From the NCBI GenBank assembly GCA_013398295.1, contig VZSF01000901.1, forward strand, positions 155,396-219,395: a stretch of DNA of 64,000 nt. The letters run 5' to 3'. Positions within the stretch are counted from its first letter, which is position 1; each line of letters opens with the position of its first letter. The notes beneath the pieces were generated by a model. It was not told where the DNA came from and did no database searches. It saw only the letters and a program-made list of their open reading frames with translations. Source of the DNA: Chionis minor (taxonomy: Eukaryota > Chordata > Aves > Charadriiformes > Chionididae). Shown here piece by piece: positions 1 to 13,355 of this stretch. Both the position numbers and the translations under genes were made by a program.

Positions 1-3000
1 CTGAACGTTTAAAGTATTCTGGAAATCACAAAGGCTAGTTCGGCATTTCCACCTCTTTGCAGAGATCTGGCACCTAATTCTGTGGGTAACAGGAGGCAGC
101 ATGTTATAACAGGAGAAATAATGTTTCACCACTAGGGATTGTGCCTGACATTTGCTACACTGGTATTAAATCAACCAATTATATGTACATTTACTGATAC
201 ATACATACCTATTGCTTATTTTAAAATTAGCTCTGTCAATCAGGCGTGTAGGAGAACGCAAAACAGGGAGAGGGAAAATAACTTTTTCTGATTTCCTCTC
301 TCCCCCAAATTTAAAGCCATATAACCAGCTCTAGCCAGAACACTATATGAAATACTGGAAGTGTAAATATCACAGACAAAAAGAAAATAACTTTTCTCAA
401 AGTAAATGGAAACTTTCTTGAAATGCCGTGATATCCTGTCGTGTGTGAAGAGTCCGATCACTATGGTGCAAAATAATCTTGATTTACTAGAAGAGCTGAT
501 TTTACCCTTTGTCCCTGTAAAAAAGCTCATTGCAAAGGTTAACATAACTTCAGGCAGATATTTAATGTTACAGCCTGCGGCCTCCCTTTGATAAAAATCA
601 CCAGTACCTCCGCAATAATTTGACAATCTCTCTCCCTCTGAGGTACGCGAATCCCCCCATTACATGAACGATGGTCTCCCCGCTGCCTTTGGGTCACGCT
701 GATCTGGGCAATTCCGCACGGGGGGCACCAGCGGAGGCAGCAGTGTCTGCCCATAGTTTTAGGTGGGCTGACCACGTCTGTCTACAGGTCTGAAGGCCCA
801 GGCTGCAAGTCCCAGTTTTGTGGAAAACACTCTGCGGTGCGCACACATACCAAAACAGGACACTTCATTTAAAATCAGTTTAGCAAAAAGCTCCTGCCGT
901 CCAAGATCTGCGTTGTCAAAGCATTAAACAATCTGCCTGGCCTGGAGTCCGCTGGCTGCCAATGCGCTACCCAAAAAAAGGAACATTTTTGCATCTCAAT
1001 AGACCCTCCAGTATCAACAAATCTTTAAACTATAAAATCGGCTACTCTAAGGAAGAGCAGAAATAATGTCTACATTGTACCACGCTGAGGTACATTTTTT
1101 GTAATTCCCATTTGCCAAACATACCGATTCGCTCTAAGTACAGCTGCTGGAAACATTTTAATAAGAAAAATAAATTAAAGCTACTCACAGAAGTGTACCA
1201 AGCCCCTGAGAAAGATTCTGTTACATACACACAGCTTGGAAGCGCTCTCAGGGAAAAAGGTGCGTCCACAGCACATGTGTTTCCACACATGCAGAGCACG
1301 AGCTATCGCCACTGCACCATCCCCAGCTCCCGAAAGGTCACAAGCGATTCGTCTTTTAGCTGCTAAAAAGGAAAAGAAATCCCAGCCTAATGACTCCCAT
1401 GAATAATCTACTGTAGCACAGAGGCTGGGGAGGGAACACGTCCATCCTGCATGGAAGGAATGCGAGAAAGCAGCGTATAAACGACTTACACAACATGCAA
1501 AGCTGAAAAACACTCCAAGTAATTTCCAAAAGTTTACAATTATCCTGTGGGCATCAGGGATTTCTGTGGGCAATCGCAGATTTTCACCCCTTCCCCAGTT
1601 GATCTCTATCGTCTTTGATACTTTATTAAAATGCTAATCACTCTTAAACTCACTATCTAGAAAACCCACTTGCAACAATAACCTCTATATGAAAAAAACG
1701 TGAAAAACGTGATCTCCCCTTTCCCTCCCCCCCGCCCCCAGTCATGAGAGAACTAAAAAATCAAAAGCACACGGTATTACTGCCACTGTCGAATCATTAC
1801 ACATTATTTGTAATAAGCAGAACCACGTTATAAATACTGAATAGTCAGTACAACCAAAGGGATGTGTCAGATTTTTTTCAGTCCATTTCTCAGTGTTTAT
1901 TCACTAAGTAATCCCAAATTTTTGGCTTCCTCTGTGTCAATCTTTGGGGGGGGGGGGGCGGGGAAAGAAGGTGTCCACAGTGATTTTATTACAGGTTTTG
2001 TTTCCTAGTCACCAGTTGTCCTGGGATACAGTATTTTGCATGAGCATTCATTATATGATATCAGAAGTACATATTGATTTAAGGCTTTGCTTTTAGAAAG
2101 GCCCAGCTTTTAGCACAACATTAGCTATTTCTACTCACTGCTTCACATTAGAAAATTAAATTTCTCCAAAAGTGGATAATCATGAGAGATTTGCTTAACA
2201 ATACAGAGTATTTTTTTATTTCAGAGGATTAAAAAAAAACCAAAAAACAGTTTTATCCAGAACGGAAGGAAAGTTCTTTTATGAACAATTCTAACTCTGT
2301 CTGGGCCAAGTGAGCTTCCAGGCATATATATAACTTATACGTATGTCAGGTAATACCTGACACAGAGCTCCCACTGGTCAAGCTGACCATCACTTTGTCT
2401 TCTTATTCCCTGGCTCCAATACTGCATGCCAGAACTAAATCAAGAGCAAAACAAAGGAGTTAGGTTTCTACGATCTTTTTCATAGATCCAGGGAAAGAAG
2501 GAATATCTGCCTTATTGGAAGAATTAGTATCATTCACAGAATCACACTCGACCATCTCCTATCCTTCAGATCAGCCCCTACCTTAAGTTTGAATTCTCAC
2601 TATTTTCCTCTATCCATCAGTAGTGATGAAATATACATACGATTACGGACTCTGTTCATCAGATGTAGAAAGTTAACCTCCTTCCCTTTTTTTTTTAAAT
2701 ATTTCAGACTGGCAAAGGCAACTTGCTCAATTTTCAAAGAAGAAAATTGAAAATTAAATATTATAACTAAGGAAAAGACCCAGACAAACAAGTCCTCGGC
2801 ACAAAAGAGTTCAAAGGGAAAGGTAGCTAAAAGTGTATACAAAAGTAATTCCTTCTTGAAGGGTGTCAGTACGGTTTCACCAGTCAGTATAGACCCAATG
2901 TACTAATAAATCCTTTTACAAACCTTATAAAAGAAAAGTTGTGTTGTACTCAACATTTTAAAATGCAAGGAACTAATTTATACAGTCTATAGAAAAGTAA

Positions 3001-4875
3001 GACCTTTTTTCTTTCTGAAAAACATGAGAATTCGTATTTCAGAACATCCTGAAGTGATCAAAATATTTCCAAAGTGCTAAAAATACTGATTTGAAAGAAA
3101 AAAAAAAAATACTGCTTTTGTATAAAGACTTTAAAAAACTGTCCAAACTTGTTTTAAAGAACGGCATAAGAAGCAGCCAGTGTACATTTTCCCCTTTTCA
3201 TTCACCAATGGCAAAAATTGATAATATAATGGTCTTATTCTACCACTTACTAAGATTTTAGGCTCCAGCTACCAACCAAATTTAGACCTTTATAAAGCTG
3301 ATTCTGCATACTACCAGGTCCCTTTGCAGATTTTTGTTTAGTTGGCTTTTTTCACCCTTTAGGAGTCAAAAAAAAAAAAAAAATTTGCATTCTCATAGCC
3401 CTCAGTACAAATGGCTTCTCTGGCCAGTATGTCTGTGCACTGCTAAGAAGCACTACAAAAATTCAAGTGGGATGTAACTAGCGTCACACGTACAGCATGA
3501 ATTCCACTGCTAGTTGGAGCTAAGTATATATTTTGAAACGGAGAAGAGAAATATAACCCTGCCATTCACAATGAGCACACACCCAGGTTTGCAATAGGGA
3601 ACCTGGCACACTGTGCCTGCTTCTCATAGGTTTAAAATCTGACATCAGTAACTATTCATGACCTGTAAGGCACAAAAGACTGTGGTCCCACTAAACCGCA
3701 TGCGTACTTTAAGTGACAGACACGTTATTTCATAACTGGAGTAACTGCAATATTTTTAAGACCACTGATTTCATTTAAAAAGAGCTTGTAAGACATATAT
3801 GTATACAGAGACAGATAAACCTATGTATAACCTTAGCAAACCATGGAATAAAACATTTATCTTGCCTTTTGTCTTCTTCTGACTTGTTGTTCACTCTTAC
3901 AGTAATGGATGTTATGGTTATAAATGTTCTTATAAAAGACAATAAAGAAAAATAGCTGATCAGCATTTCCATTCTACTGAGGTTTGTCTACGGACTGACC
4001 GCTCCTGTAGCAAGTTTCTAGAAGTTCAGATAGGGAGCAGCCCCTGAAAACATACAGTGATGACTCCAGGAGAAGGGCACTTACTCATCTCCCTGTTTGG
4101 CTCCTCAGAATTTGAGAGCTTTTCTAACCTCACATTTCCCTAGAGTGGGAGAAGCCTACCTTGATGGAAGGGGAATTTCCTTATACATAGGACCTTTTGT
4201 TTAAAAAAAAGACAGACTAGGGATTATTTGGTGTGACAAATATTCTCCTTTTCTTATCAACCAAGCTCCTTCCTTTACTTTTTTTTCTTTTTCTTTTGCT
4301 TCCACGGCAACCAGACAAGTGTCAAAATCGATATATAATTATATTGCTTTCTAAAAAAAAAAAGAGGTTACTTTTTATTAATATTTAACTCGGGTTTCAT
4401 ATTCTTAGATATTTAATAATATGAAATCTTGCTTAAGTGTGAACTGTCACACCACCACAAAATTTAAGAGGTGATTAGTTCTTTTAGTGTAACAGATGTG
4501 CAGCCTTCTGGGGTTCTAAACCTTCCTTCTTCAAATGCATCACCAACCTGCACAACTAGCAGGAGGAATGATTAAACAAAATTCAATCAGAGCTAAATAG
4601 CAAAAGCAGAAGCACTTGCTTACTAATACTACATCAATATATACATTGCTTTATGCAAACACTTTGGAACATTTACCTGCCAGTTTAGCTCTACAAGTCT
4701 GAGTCTTTCAGTCTCTCCTTGATTATTAATTTTTTTTCCACGCATGAAAATAAAAAACCCCAACCACATTACTTTGGAACTGAAGAAATCATTTGCATAC
4801 CTAATGAAACATACATGTAATCATAAAAAGCAAGAGGGAGGGGGGAAAAAAAAAAGAAAAGAGAGATTTTCCTAC
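1..4875 (-). other. TRPS1: TRPS1 intron following the finger-7 exon (5' part)
   Basis: This intron begins at the GT at 4874-4875 and leaves the window. It is AT-rich and non-coding, with homopolymer tracts such as a G run near 1946-1958 and A runs near 3369. I searched the frames for the GATA-finger sequence (CANC...CNAC) and did not find it. In mammals this is the largest TRPS1 intron, so that absence is expected. I see no repeat of clear identity here; a short stretch near 2534 resembles a CR1 3' end too weakly to call. Confidence 0.8.
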
Positions 4876-5479
4876 CCGTAATAAGGACTGGGATTCGTCC
4901 TTTGTCTTGCTGTCCCCGGATCCAGGGAAGGGCTGGGTGAGCTGCCCAGCTTTCTCCGCTGCTCCGGCTGGCACGCCTTGCAGGAAGCCCTTGCTCTCCA
5001 CTGCCAAGCCGTAAATGGGCCGTGCAAGATGGGCAGCTTCTACGTTTGGACTATCCCTTAAAGGCTTTGACTGCTCTTGGCCAACAGACACTGGGGTCAA
5101 TAAGCCTAGACTGGTCTGTGTGTATGACGGGCTCCCCCTTAAAATGTCTGTTCCTCTCCAGGTCACATTGCGAAGATCATCACTGGGACTGTCAGTCCAA
5201 CCTTTCTCCTTGAGCACTTCCTTATCTTCTATCTTTTCCCTCTTCACTATGCTGTCAGATATGGGCTCCCCCATTTTGGGGTCCGGATTAATCAGACTGT
5301 AGACCTTGAGGTCAATTTTTGGCTCCTCTTTGATAGACGAAACTCCATGACTGTCCTCTCCATTGGCTGTAGTGACGTCCATCTCCTGACAGTGCACAGT
5401 GTTGAAGTGCTCTAGTAGTGACTGAGTGTCAACAGCCGTGAAGCTGCACTGACGGCATTTGTAGCAGTTGTGTACTCTC
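4876..5479 (-). CDS. TRPS1: TRPS1 coding exon, end of finger 6, finger 7 and acidic linker
   Basis: The exon is 604 nt. The acceptor is TTTTCTTCCAG^GAGAGT and the donor is TTACGG^GTAGGA. The first G completes Arg686, then codons 687-887 follow. RVH supplies H689, the last ligand of finger 6, so that finger is split by the intron. Finger 7 is C694, C697, H710 and H715. Residues 716-887 form a low-complexity linker. It holds two sumoylation-consensus-like motifs, IKEE (735-738) and VKRE (764-767), a TQT core at 806-808 resembling an LC8-binding motif, and the conserved [17 protein letters not shown] block. The exon ends at SQSLLR, which in other vertebrates continues straight into RRRGSGVFC and the GATA finger. 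The remaining exons are not in this window. Confidence 0.96.
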
Positions 5480-6632
5480 CTGGAAGAAAACAAGAAGCGT
5501 ACTAACATGAGAGCCTCCCCTCGACCTTCTCTCTCCCAGTGGCTCAACCTACCAAGACAAAGAAAATAAATCGAACTGACAGGACAAGTCCCTCTAAATA
5601 AAGCAAGCAGGTTCACTTTGGTGTTTTATACAGTATGGGAAAAATCCTGCTGGTTTTTTCCCCGTGTCTTGCAATGGCCTCCCATTGCTCACTCACACTC
5701 CACTGCATTATTCCAAACTTCCTCTAATATTCACCAGGATTTTGGTCTTTTTCCTCCTCAGTTTGCCGCAATACACTTTTCACTTTCTATTGTGGTAGAA
5801 ACGCTGAAGTAACTTTCTAATAATATCAAATAGTTAGAAAAGGATAGTTTTCTTGGTATGAAAACCCACTTGGTGTGACATAAATCCACCCTGGAAAGTT
5901 CAAGTGCTTAAAAAATTGCTTTCCACCCATTTAATACACTTTTGGTTTACAAAGAAGATTTTGAATAGAGCTCTGGTTAACTTACAGATAAGAATACACC
6001 AAAGGACAGAAGGCTGCACACAACAGAGGGTAGTGATTTGTTCTCTGTGGACATTTTAACACAACTTTAAAAGATGCTGCTCTAAAGGAAAAGCAAGACT
6101 TGGCTGTGTCACCACAAGCTGTGTTTTCTTGTCAAATACAGAAATGCTCGGGTACGAGCTATGGAGCAGCATGGAATAACGCGCCTTCCTGTTTTTATTC
6201 TAAAAGCCTATCTGAAGTACTGTATTGCTAAGTTATGTAAAGCATATGTTGCTCCATGAGAACAACATGTTACCCGTTTACTGTATCTATCGTAGGAACA
6301 GAACACTGTTTATGGGCTCTATAACACCATTATGAATAATTGTTTATAGCACAGGAGCGGTCAGAGCTCTCCGTCAGGCTCCGGGCCCCGCTGCGCCCGG
6401 CGTCGTACCAACGCAGAGTAAAATACCGTCCCTGCCCTTCATCAAAATGTACATAAATCTTTAAAAGCTTCTCCCTACAGACACACTCACACATCCACAC
6501 CCCAGGCATTCAGAGTCACAACAGCATCTTTAGCCAAGCTAAAAAACGAGCCTTTCGCTATCCACACAGGACAAAACTTGTATGAGAAATCTGTTACTGC
6601 CCTGACAACTCCAGTTGTTAGAATTAATTCTT

Positions 6633-6710
6633 TTGAGGCCAAATCTTAGTCTCAGTGAAGGCGATGGCAAAACTCCCATTGACTTCAGTAAGAGAAGGAT
6701 TTGGCTCTTG
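6633..6710. repeat. Ancient amniote interspersed repeat fragment
   Basis: GAGGCCAAATC, GGCAAAACTCCCATTGACTT, CAGTAAG and GGATTTGGC occur in the order of the common amniote 'aactcccattgacttcaat' repeat. The family name cannot be assigned by eye. Confidence 0.45.
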
Positions 6711-7258
6711 GTGCATCTGTAGAACTGGAATGATACACAAAATGTCCCTTTTAGAGTATGATAGTTTAGAAGGGACAACTTGCCAAACTTATTAAACCCC
6801 CTTGTCTTCCATCTTTCCTTTTGTTGGAAAAACAAACCATATGTTATTTACATTGTCTGATTTTCTTGCAGTTGTGTCAGCGCACAGACATGAGTACACA
6901 TTCAGATTCAAGCTTTTTAGCCCTTGTGCAGTATCAGTTTTCTTTGTTATTTTCCGTATTTATACTCATTTTAAGGGACTAGATGGGCTCATTCAGTTGT
7001 GCAAAAAAATAGAGTCAGCTATTCTCCACATAGCCTCATGGCAACAAAATCTACTTGTGGGAGAGCAAGCTGTGGGTTAAAATCCTGTTCTGGCTGCGTT
7101 CCTTTTTCTTCATTCTACAATTGTGTTTTATTAAAATCAGCTTGTCTCTCAATGCGACACTAATATATTCTCTCTTGCAACTTAATTCTTTTCTAAACCG
7201 AGCTTAATTCTCTTCTGAACCAAAAAAAAAAAAAAAAAAAAAAGAAAGGAGAGAGTGC

Positions 7259-7642
7259 TATCTGATCAAAACCATTTTAGAAACACAAAAAGCCAAGTTA
7301 TAAGGAGGGTCAGCCCTGTAAAGGTGGGATACCATCGGGGAAGTCAAAATTAGACAGGGGCTAGTTATCTTAAAAGCCAAGTTAAAAAAGACACCATTCG
7401 GGGCTAATGGCTCAACCGCATACACTCCCCATGTGAAAGTTTATCAATCCTTTGGGAGGCTACTTAGCCCTAAGTGTCTCTTGTTTAACTTGGCTATTCC
7501 AACAGCTAACCCCCTTTCCTAACTTGGCTCTCATCTACAGATATCACACCTCCAAACAGCTGATCTTTTTCTGCCTAACTTGTCTTTTTTTTTCTTTTTT
7601 TGCCCCCTTCCTTCCACACTGGTGAAATGTTTTTGATCAGGA
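7259..7642. repeat. Imperfect ~380-bp fold-back (inverted repeat) element
   Basis: The outer ends are inverse complements: TCTGATCAAAACCATTT on the left and AAATGTTTTTGATCAGG on the right. Inside, AGCCAAGTTA occurs twice in one orientation (7291 and 7375) and its inverse TAACTTGGCT twice (7486 and 7520), with TAACTTGTCT at 7576. The inner arms at 7374-7416 and 7456-7496 also pair. The structure resembles a non-autonomous DNA transposon or fold-back element; no target-site duplication is clear. Confidence 0.5.
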
Positions 7643-8384
7643 GCGGTACACACCACAGGAGTGGTACCACACTTCTAAGGCCACAAATAAATGCTGAATA
7701 TTAGACACAGTTGTAACGACACGGCTGAGGCCCAGCTACCATCACCTTCATTACATTAAAGGTTTGTTCATTTAAATTACTTGTAATTTAGTCAAAGAGA
7801 GTCATACAAACATGCCTTCGCATTTCTGTGAAACTGTGATAGGCACTGATGTGGAAAAGACAAGGACTGATTTAGGTAGGCAGTAACCCAATGGCCTTAT
7901 TTTTTTCAGGACATATACTTTTTTACTATGCATGAAAAAGTAATCTCTGCCACTGACATAAATCTTATTTCACGTGGCTTTGTCCTGTACACTATTCTAT
8001 CCCCAAGCTCTGAAAAATAAGTTAAAGTTTGGAACTGTCCAATGTAAGTCACAGTCTCAAATAATAAAATAATAACTATCATCAGCTATTAGAGAACTTT
8101 TGAAAGTTGGAAACTTACTCTTTCCCAGAACAAGGCATACAAAGAAAATGTTTTCATCTCTGACTGTGTTCACCCCACCCTGATAGCAATCAAGGAAACA
8201 AGTTGGCAATGTTTGATTTCTTTTTATACTAGAATTAAAACTACCCCATGTTTCTAAAGGCCCAAGTTACACCTAGATTTTTGCACAAAGCTCCTCAAAG
8301 CTAGGCAAAAAAATTAAAATAAAAAAAATTCTGATTTGCAAAGTACACAATAAGCACTCCCGTGCATTACCTTATGGTTGCACT

Positions 8385-8424
8385 TTCCAGCTAAACCACA
8401 GTTATACCGTGGTTTAGCTTGGAA
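8385..8424. repeat. Strong hairpin, 9-bp perfect core arms
   Basis: CTAAACCAC (8391-8399), a 9-base loop and GTGGTTTAG (8409-8417) form perfect arms. With one bulged base they extend outward through TTCCAG / CTTGGAA. The hairpin is in a TRPS1 intron. Its origin is unknown; it may be part of an old repeat. Confidence 0.6.
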
Positions 8425-11400
8425 CCCACCGGGTGCAATACAGGGTATTGGGATAGAGCTGATCAAAGGAGAGATGTTTGAGGAAAATCTCAGTATGGAA
8501 GACAGCGATGTAAATGAAGAAGGAAACGGCAATCTCCCTTTTGTGATCCTGCTCATACACCACTCAAGCAAGCTGACAGCAGGTTCCAGCCATAAACTGG
8601 CGTTATCTTCAACGTGGCACTGGGATGGCAATGTCATCCCATCCATTGATGTCACTGAGCATTATTACTTTCACAACAGAATAAATCAAAGACCTGATTA
8701 TTCGTGGACGTTAAAACATTTATGCCCCAATCCCAAGACTAAACGTCAAGGAATTCAGGCCAAACCTTTGCTGCACTGTTACATTCTGACAACTTAATAA
8801 ATGCCTATCATTATCTATTTGTACCAAAATATACTTGAATTGGGTGCTATAAGATACAAGGATTTTCCTTTGCAAAAGCTTGAAGTTGGAAGGGTTTTTT
8901 TAATGGATTTAATGTTCTTTACTTGAGCTTTCTAAAAGTCTGCGATACTCCTGAAGCTAGCCAGTTGTTAATTAAGTCTTGTTGACATACTTCTAACTAG
9001 TCTGAAGTATTACAAAACATCATCCTCTACAAAACAAGTAATTTATTTTTTTTTTCTCTAAAATTACCTGAAGACATTCCTATGCTCTAGGGCATAGAAA
9101 ATATTCTGGATGAAGGCACGGCTGTCATATCACTTCCATTTTTTTGCATGTTTTGAATTTCATTATGAATATAATAATTACTAGCATTTCTCATGAAGAA
9201 ACAGGCTTGTAAGAAAGTTTACTTTTGGGATGGGTGCTGCAGTCAGGTTTGTGGGGAGCGGAAAGTATTCAGAAGGAAAGACAGCAAGCAAAGCACGTAA
9301 GAAAATTGAGTGGAGGGACAGAAAGGGGAGGAAACGGGCAGAGCAGAGAGCAAGGCTGAGATGAAAGGAGAGCAAAAGCCATTGGCAAGAGCAAACAAGT
9401 TCAGAGCAGTGAATTAAGGTGTCAGGAGGATGGAAAAGGTCCTCGCCAGCTGCTGCTATTGTTCAATGAGTGAAAGCTCCTGCTTCGCCGAAAAACCGGG
9501 AGCCGGTGGGCCTCAATTTACATTTTTGCCCTCAGTTGGCTTCTCTGGGGAGGGTCCCAAAGGCTCCGTGTTGCCATACTCCGCACCCTGCTCCAGCGCC
9601 AGGGCACAGCCAGCTCCAACGCCCCCACCCCTGACGTGCAAGACCTCAGCACCCCTTTGCCTTTTACCCCTCTACTCCATTTACCTTTAAGAAGTAGGGA
9701 ATTTAATTACATTCAAAATTAATTTCAAAAGAGCACCCTACATAACTGCTGTCATCTACTTCTTCAAATTAATTTCTGTTTATTAGAGAAATGATTCTAC
9801 CACATTGCCAAAGTTTGTATTTGTGAGTCTTTCTATTTTCTTTTTATATTTTGCAGTTGTTTCATGAAGAACTACCCTATCTTGTTTTTTAAAGGAGTTT
9901 AGAGCATTTTTCAGCATTGCATTTTTAATTACTACTAGCACCAATCAAACCACTTTCTGTCAAAGTCTTTTTTGACCAATAAGAGTTTATATGAAAAAAT
10001 CCAATTTTTCCAAAAATGAGATAATGCATTGTTTTCCCACGTCTTTTAGCAAAATTAATAAACAAAAACACTCTGCAAGAAGCCTCTTTCATTTTTTAAG
10101 AAAAAAATGAAAATTTTAAAATTAATTTTTTTGGAGCAAGCAGGAAAATAATCTCTAGACTAAGTGATCTGACATGCAAATCTTCCCCAAATACTCAGTA
10201 TGATTTTTATCTAAATTACAAGTGTTGGCATCTTTTAGCTCATCAGAATACCAGACAGTTTTGAGGAAAAATTAGGCTTCACAATGAACATGAATAGTAC
10301 CTGACTCCTCAGAGGTATAATGGAAAATGTGTAGTAGCAGAATTAGGAGAAAATGGAGGCCAATAAACCTTCTGGGAATTTATTTGAGTAAGCACATTTT
10401 AGTGAGGTTTAAATACAAGTAAACTCAAGTGCAATGTGATTCATTAACTTCAAATTTAACTGAACAGCTCTCAAATAATCATGTCGAGAAATACCGAATG
10501 AGCATTAAGTGTGGGTATACGTTTCTGTAGACAGAAAACTTGGAAAGAACCACTTTTGCAAATTCTAATACTCTTGCAAATACATGGCTTCAAAGGAATA
10601 ATATTGGGACACAGAAAATTTTTTAGCTAGCAGACATAGTGAAATTTTAGATGTAGAGCCAAAAGGAAACGAAATTAAAAAGAAAATAAATTAAGCATGC
10701 TGTTCATGTGTATGACTCCAAGACGAAAATAATCAAAAATGCAGGCAAAAAATACACAAACCAAAATATGTAAGTAGCTTTTAAAGCCAGGTCTGGTGCT
10801 CACAAATTATCAAGGGTAAACTTAAATATGTGAACGGCAGAACACTTTCTGCCACCACATTAATGCTTATAGTATCGTGTATCGTGTTTGCCATTAGAAT
10901 CCATTCAGCTCCTTATTATATAAATGGACAGATTTTAGACATATGGGCATGTATAGCATTTTAAATACATCAGAAATATATAATGTGTGGCCTAACAGCT
11001 TTATTGAGATAAAGCCTGATGAAGCCACAGAGAAGGCCAGCTAGGATGTGAGCTGACTCCACATCAGCATGTTTCTGCACGCCACGTAACTCCCTAACAC
11101 CACTATTTTATACATGTTCCACTTCTAAAAATCTGAACTATTCTATATCTTTAGTTCATAAAATACAAAAAGGGAAGAAGATACATATCTGATACACGCA
11201 AAACTTTTATTAAAAAAAAAAAAGGGTTGATAATAAAAATAGAAGTTATAATGCCCCAAAAGTCTCTCTTTCCATTAGTTTTAGCTTGACAGAGTGAAAA
11301 CTAGGTTCTGCATAGAAAAGTAATAAAACCTGCTGGTATTAGCCATTACAGAGCACCCACCAAAAACTGAACCAACTTCTGTGATTTCAAAGAAGATGCA

Positions 11401-11979
11401 CGGTGGGGGAAAACAGAAGCAGTACGTGTAGAAAAAACAAAACTCAAATTAAAAAGGGGGGAGGGCAGGAGAAAGGGAAAGGAGTTGGCAGTTACGGGGA
11501 TGCTGTACTTTGCTTTAATTACACAACATCCTCAAAGTACTCAATAATGTCATAGACTGAAGGCTTAACAAAATACATTGTTTGAGTGTCTTAAACAGAA
11601 TAGCCTAATTTTAGACAAACAAGTTGAGATTCGAACGCTTAAGTGTATCTCTTGATTTTCCAGAGTGCAGCTCCCTGTTACAACTGCCGGAGCCGCAGGG
11701 TGCTGAGCCCTCCGAAGGAGAAGCTACTGCCACCCCGCCTCAGACTTAGCACTTACTTTTGAAAGTCACGGCTTCTCCTTTCCTTGGGAAAAAGGATTTT
11801 AACTAGGCGTGCTTGTTAAAACTTAAATTACCAGCTGCAGTAAAATAAAAGTGGATTTTTTCAGTCAAGGAGCCATTTCAATCTTCCAGTTATTTAACCA
11901 CTAAAAAAAGATCGTGCCATGCCCCAGCAGCGGACAAAGTGCTGCCTATGGAGTTCTACAGCACGGCTCAAAGCTGCTG

Positions 11980-12066
11980 TAATAATGCTTGGAACTTAGA
12001 TACCACTTTTCATCTTCAAAGCAGTTTACAAACATTAACTAATTAATCCGCACAACATCCCTCAGG
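11980..12066 (-). mobile_element. MIR/CORE-SINE family fragment, antisense
   Basis: On the minus strand this reads as GTTGTGCGGATTAATTAGTT, AATGTTTGTAAACTGCTTTG, then AAGATG and an ATTATTAC-like tail, the 3' half of an amniote MIR-type SINE. It is in the same orientation as TRPS1. Confidence 0.6.
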
Positions 12067-13355
12067 CCCACTTGGATCAAAAATGGGGCACTGCATGCTG
12101 GGACCTGAATCCTCCGTGGGCCCTAGCTCCAAATTAAAGATGAGCAATCTACTCCTTTTTTTTCTTTTTTTTTTTTTCCTTTTTTTCTTTTTTTTTTTTA
12201 AATAGACTCCTGATACATTGCCAATGCAGCCCTCTGTTGGGCAACATTTGGATGCCCCCAGCTTTAATCTCTATTAAAGTATCATGCCCCAGTCTGCCTT
12301 TGTTAATTTTGGATGTCTTGGAATCTATTAAACGTGGCACAGTTTCTTGAGCTTTTAACAAAGCTTTAGCTTTGAAAATGCATCTTCTTTTGTCTTCATT
12401 CTAGCTGGCTTCCATGCAAAGATCTTTTAGATGAGATAGATACTGAGTTTTCCGTTGTTGTTGACGCATTAGCCTTAACTATTAACATATTCAGCATGAT
12501 TTTCTAATATTTAACATCGCTTTTGCAGCGGCACATAACTGTTGCTCTTTACAAAGCCTAAGAGCCAGCTCCTCCTCTGATGTCAACTGGACTGCCAGTT
12601 TACAACAGCCCAGGAACTGACCCAAGAAGTTTAGCAGGGAGTTGGCTGCCACTATGACATTGTGTCAGACTGAGTCAGGAGACTGGCTGCATCCACCTCC
12701 AAATAGGAACATTAGCATTTAAAATAAGTAGAACGACACTGTAAACCAGCAACACGAAAATAAGCATCTGCAAAAGGATCTTGGGGGATGACATCAACAG
12801 ACAAAAGAGTGTCTGCTCCCAGTGTGAAACCAACACCAAAACAGCAGTGGAATGCTCTTAAAGTAATTATTGCGTTGTTGGACTTGGGAATGGAAAATAC
12901 TACAAAAAGGTAGTACATTGAAGCACTGTTACAGAGCATGAAAGGATTCACAGTCTATCTTGGAAAGTAGAGCCATTTGTGTTCCCCTACTGAATGAAGA
13001 TGCCAGCTTTCTGGTAAAAAGCCTAAACTAAAATAGTACCTAAAAGATTCTGGGTGGAAAATAGTTGACCAAACCTCAAATATGCTAGAACTTCAGCATC
13101 CGCACACAAATCCAAATCTCCCTCTTCTTTGCACAGGTTTAAATGTATAATTAAATCCACCGACTTAGCTGGTGGGTTTCCAAAACAAAGTGGATGTTGG
13201 ATTAGGCCCTGGCTGTAAAGATTTAATCTATACGGATTCTTATTTTGATTTCCAGTTTCCTCAAATGTTTGGGGAACGGTGACATTTAATTAAGGAACTA
13301 AGGGAGGGCTGTTTGTTTGGGTTCCTATCATTAATCATTCAAAACTTCACTGTAC

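Larger units (their letters stand above)
5480..13355 (-). other. TRPS1: TRPS1 intron between the finger 2-6 exon and the finger 7 exon
   Basis: This is a 7876-bp phase-2 intron with no supported gene. It holds a fold-back element at 7259-7642, a strong hairpin at 8385-8424, an antisense MIR/CORE-SINE fragment near 11980-12066, fragments of an ancient amniote repeat near 6633-6710 and 12561-12610, and several A or T tracts (7222-7243 and 12157-12200). Open frames near 8314-8797 on both strands have no recognisable domain. Confidence 0.8.

Noticed and set aside
1..4800. Search for the GATA-finger exon
   Set aside because: No frame contains the CANC or CNAC signature or the RRRGSGVF lead-in; the exon is outside the window.
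7222..7243. A tract as the tail of a processed pseudogene
   Set aside because: The upstream sequence shows no recognisable gene copy or target-site duplication.
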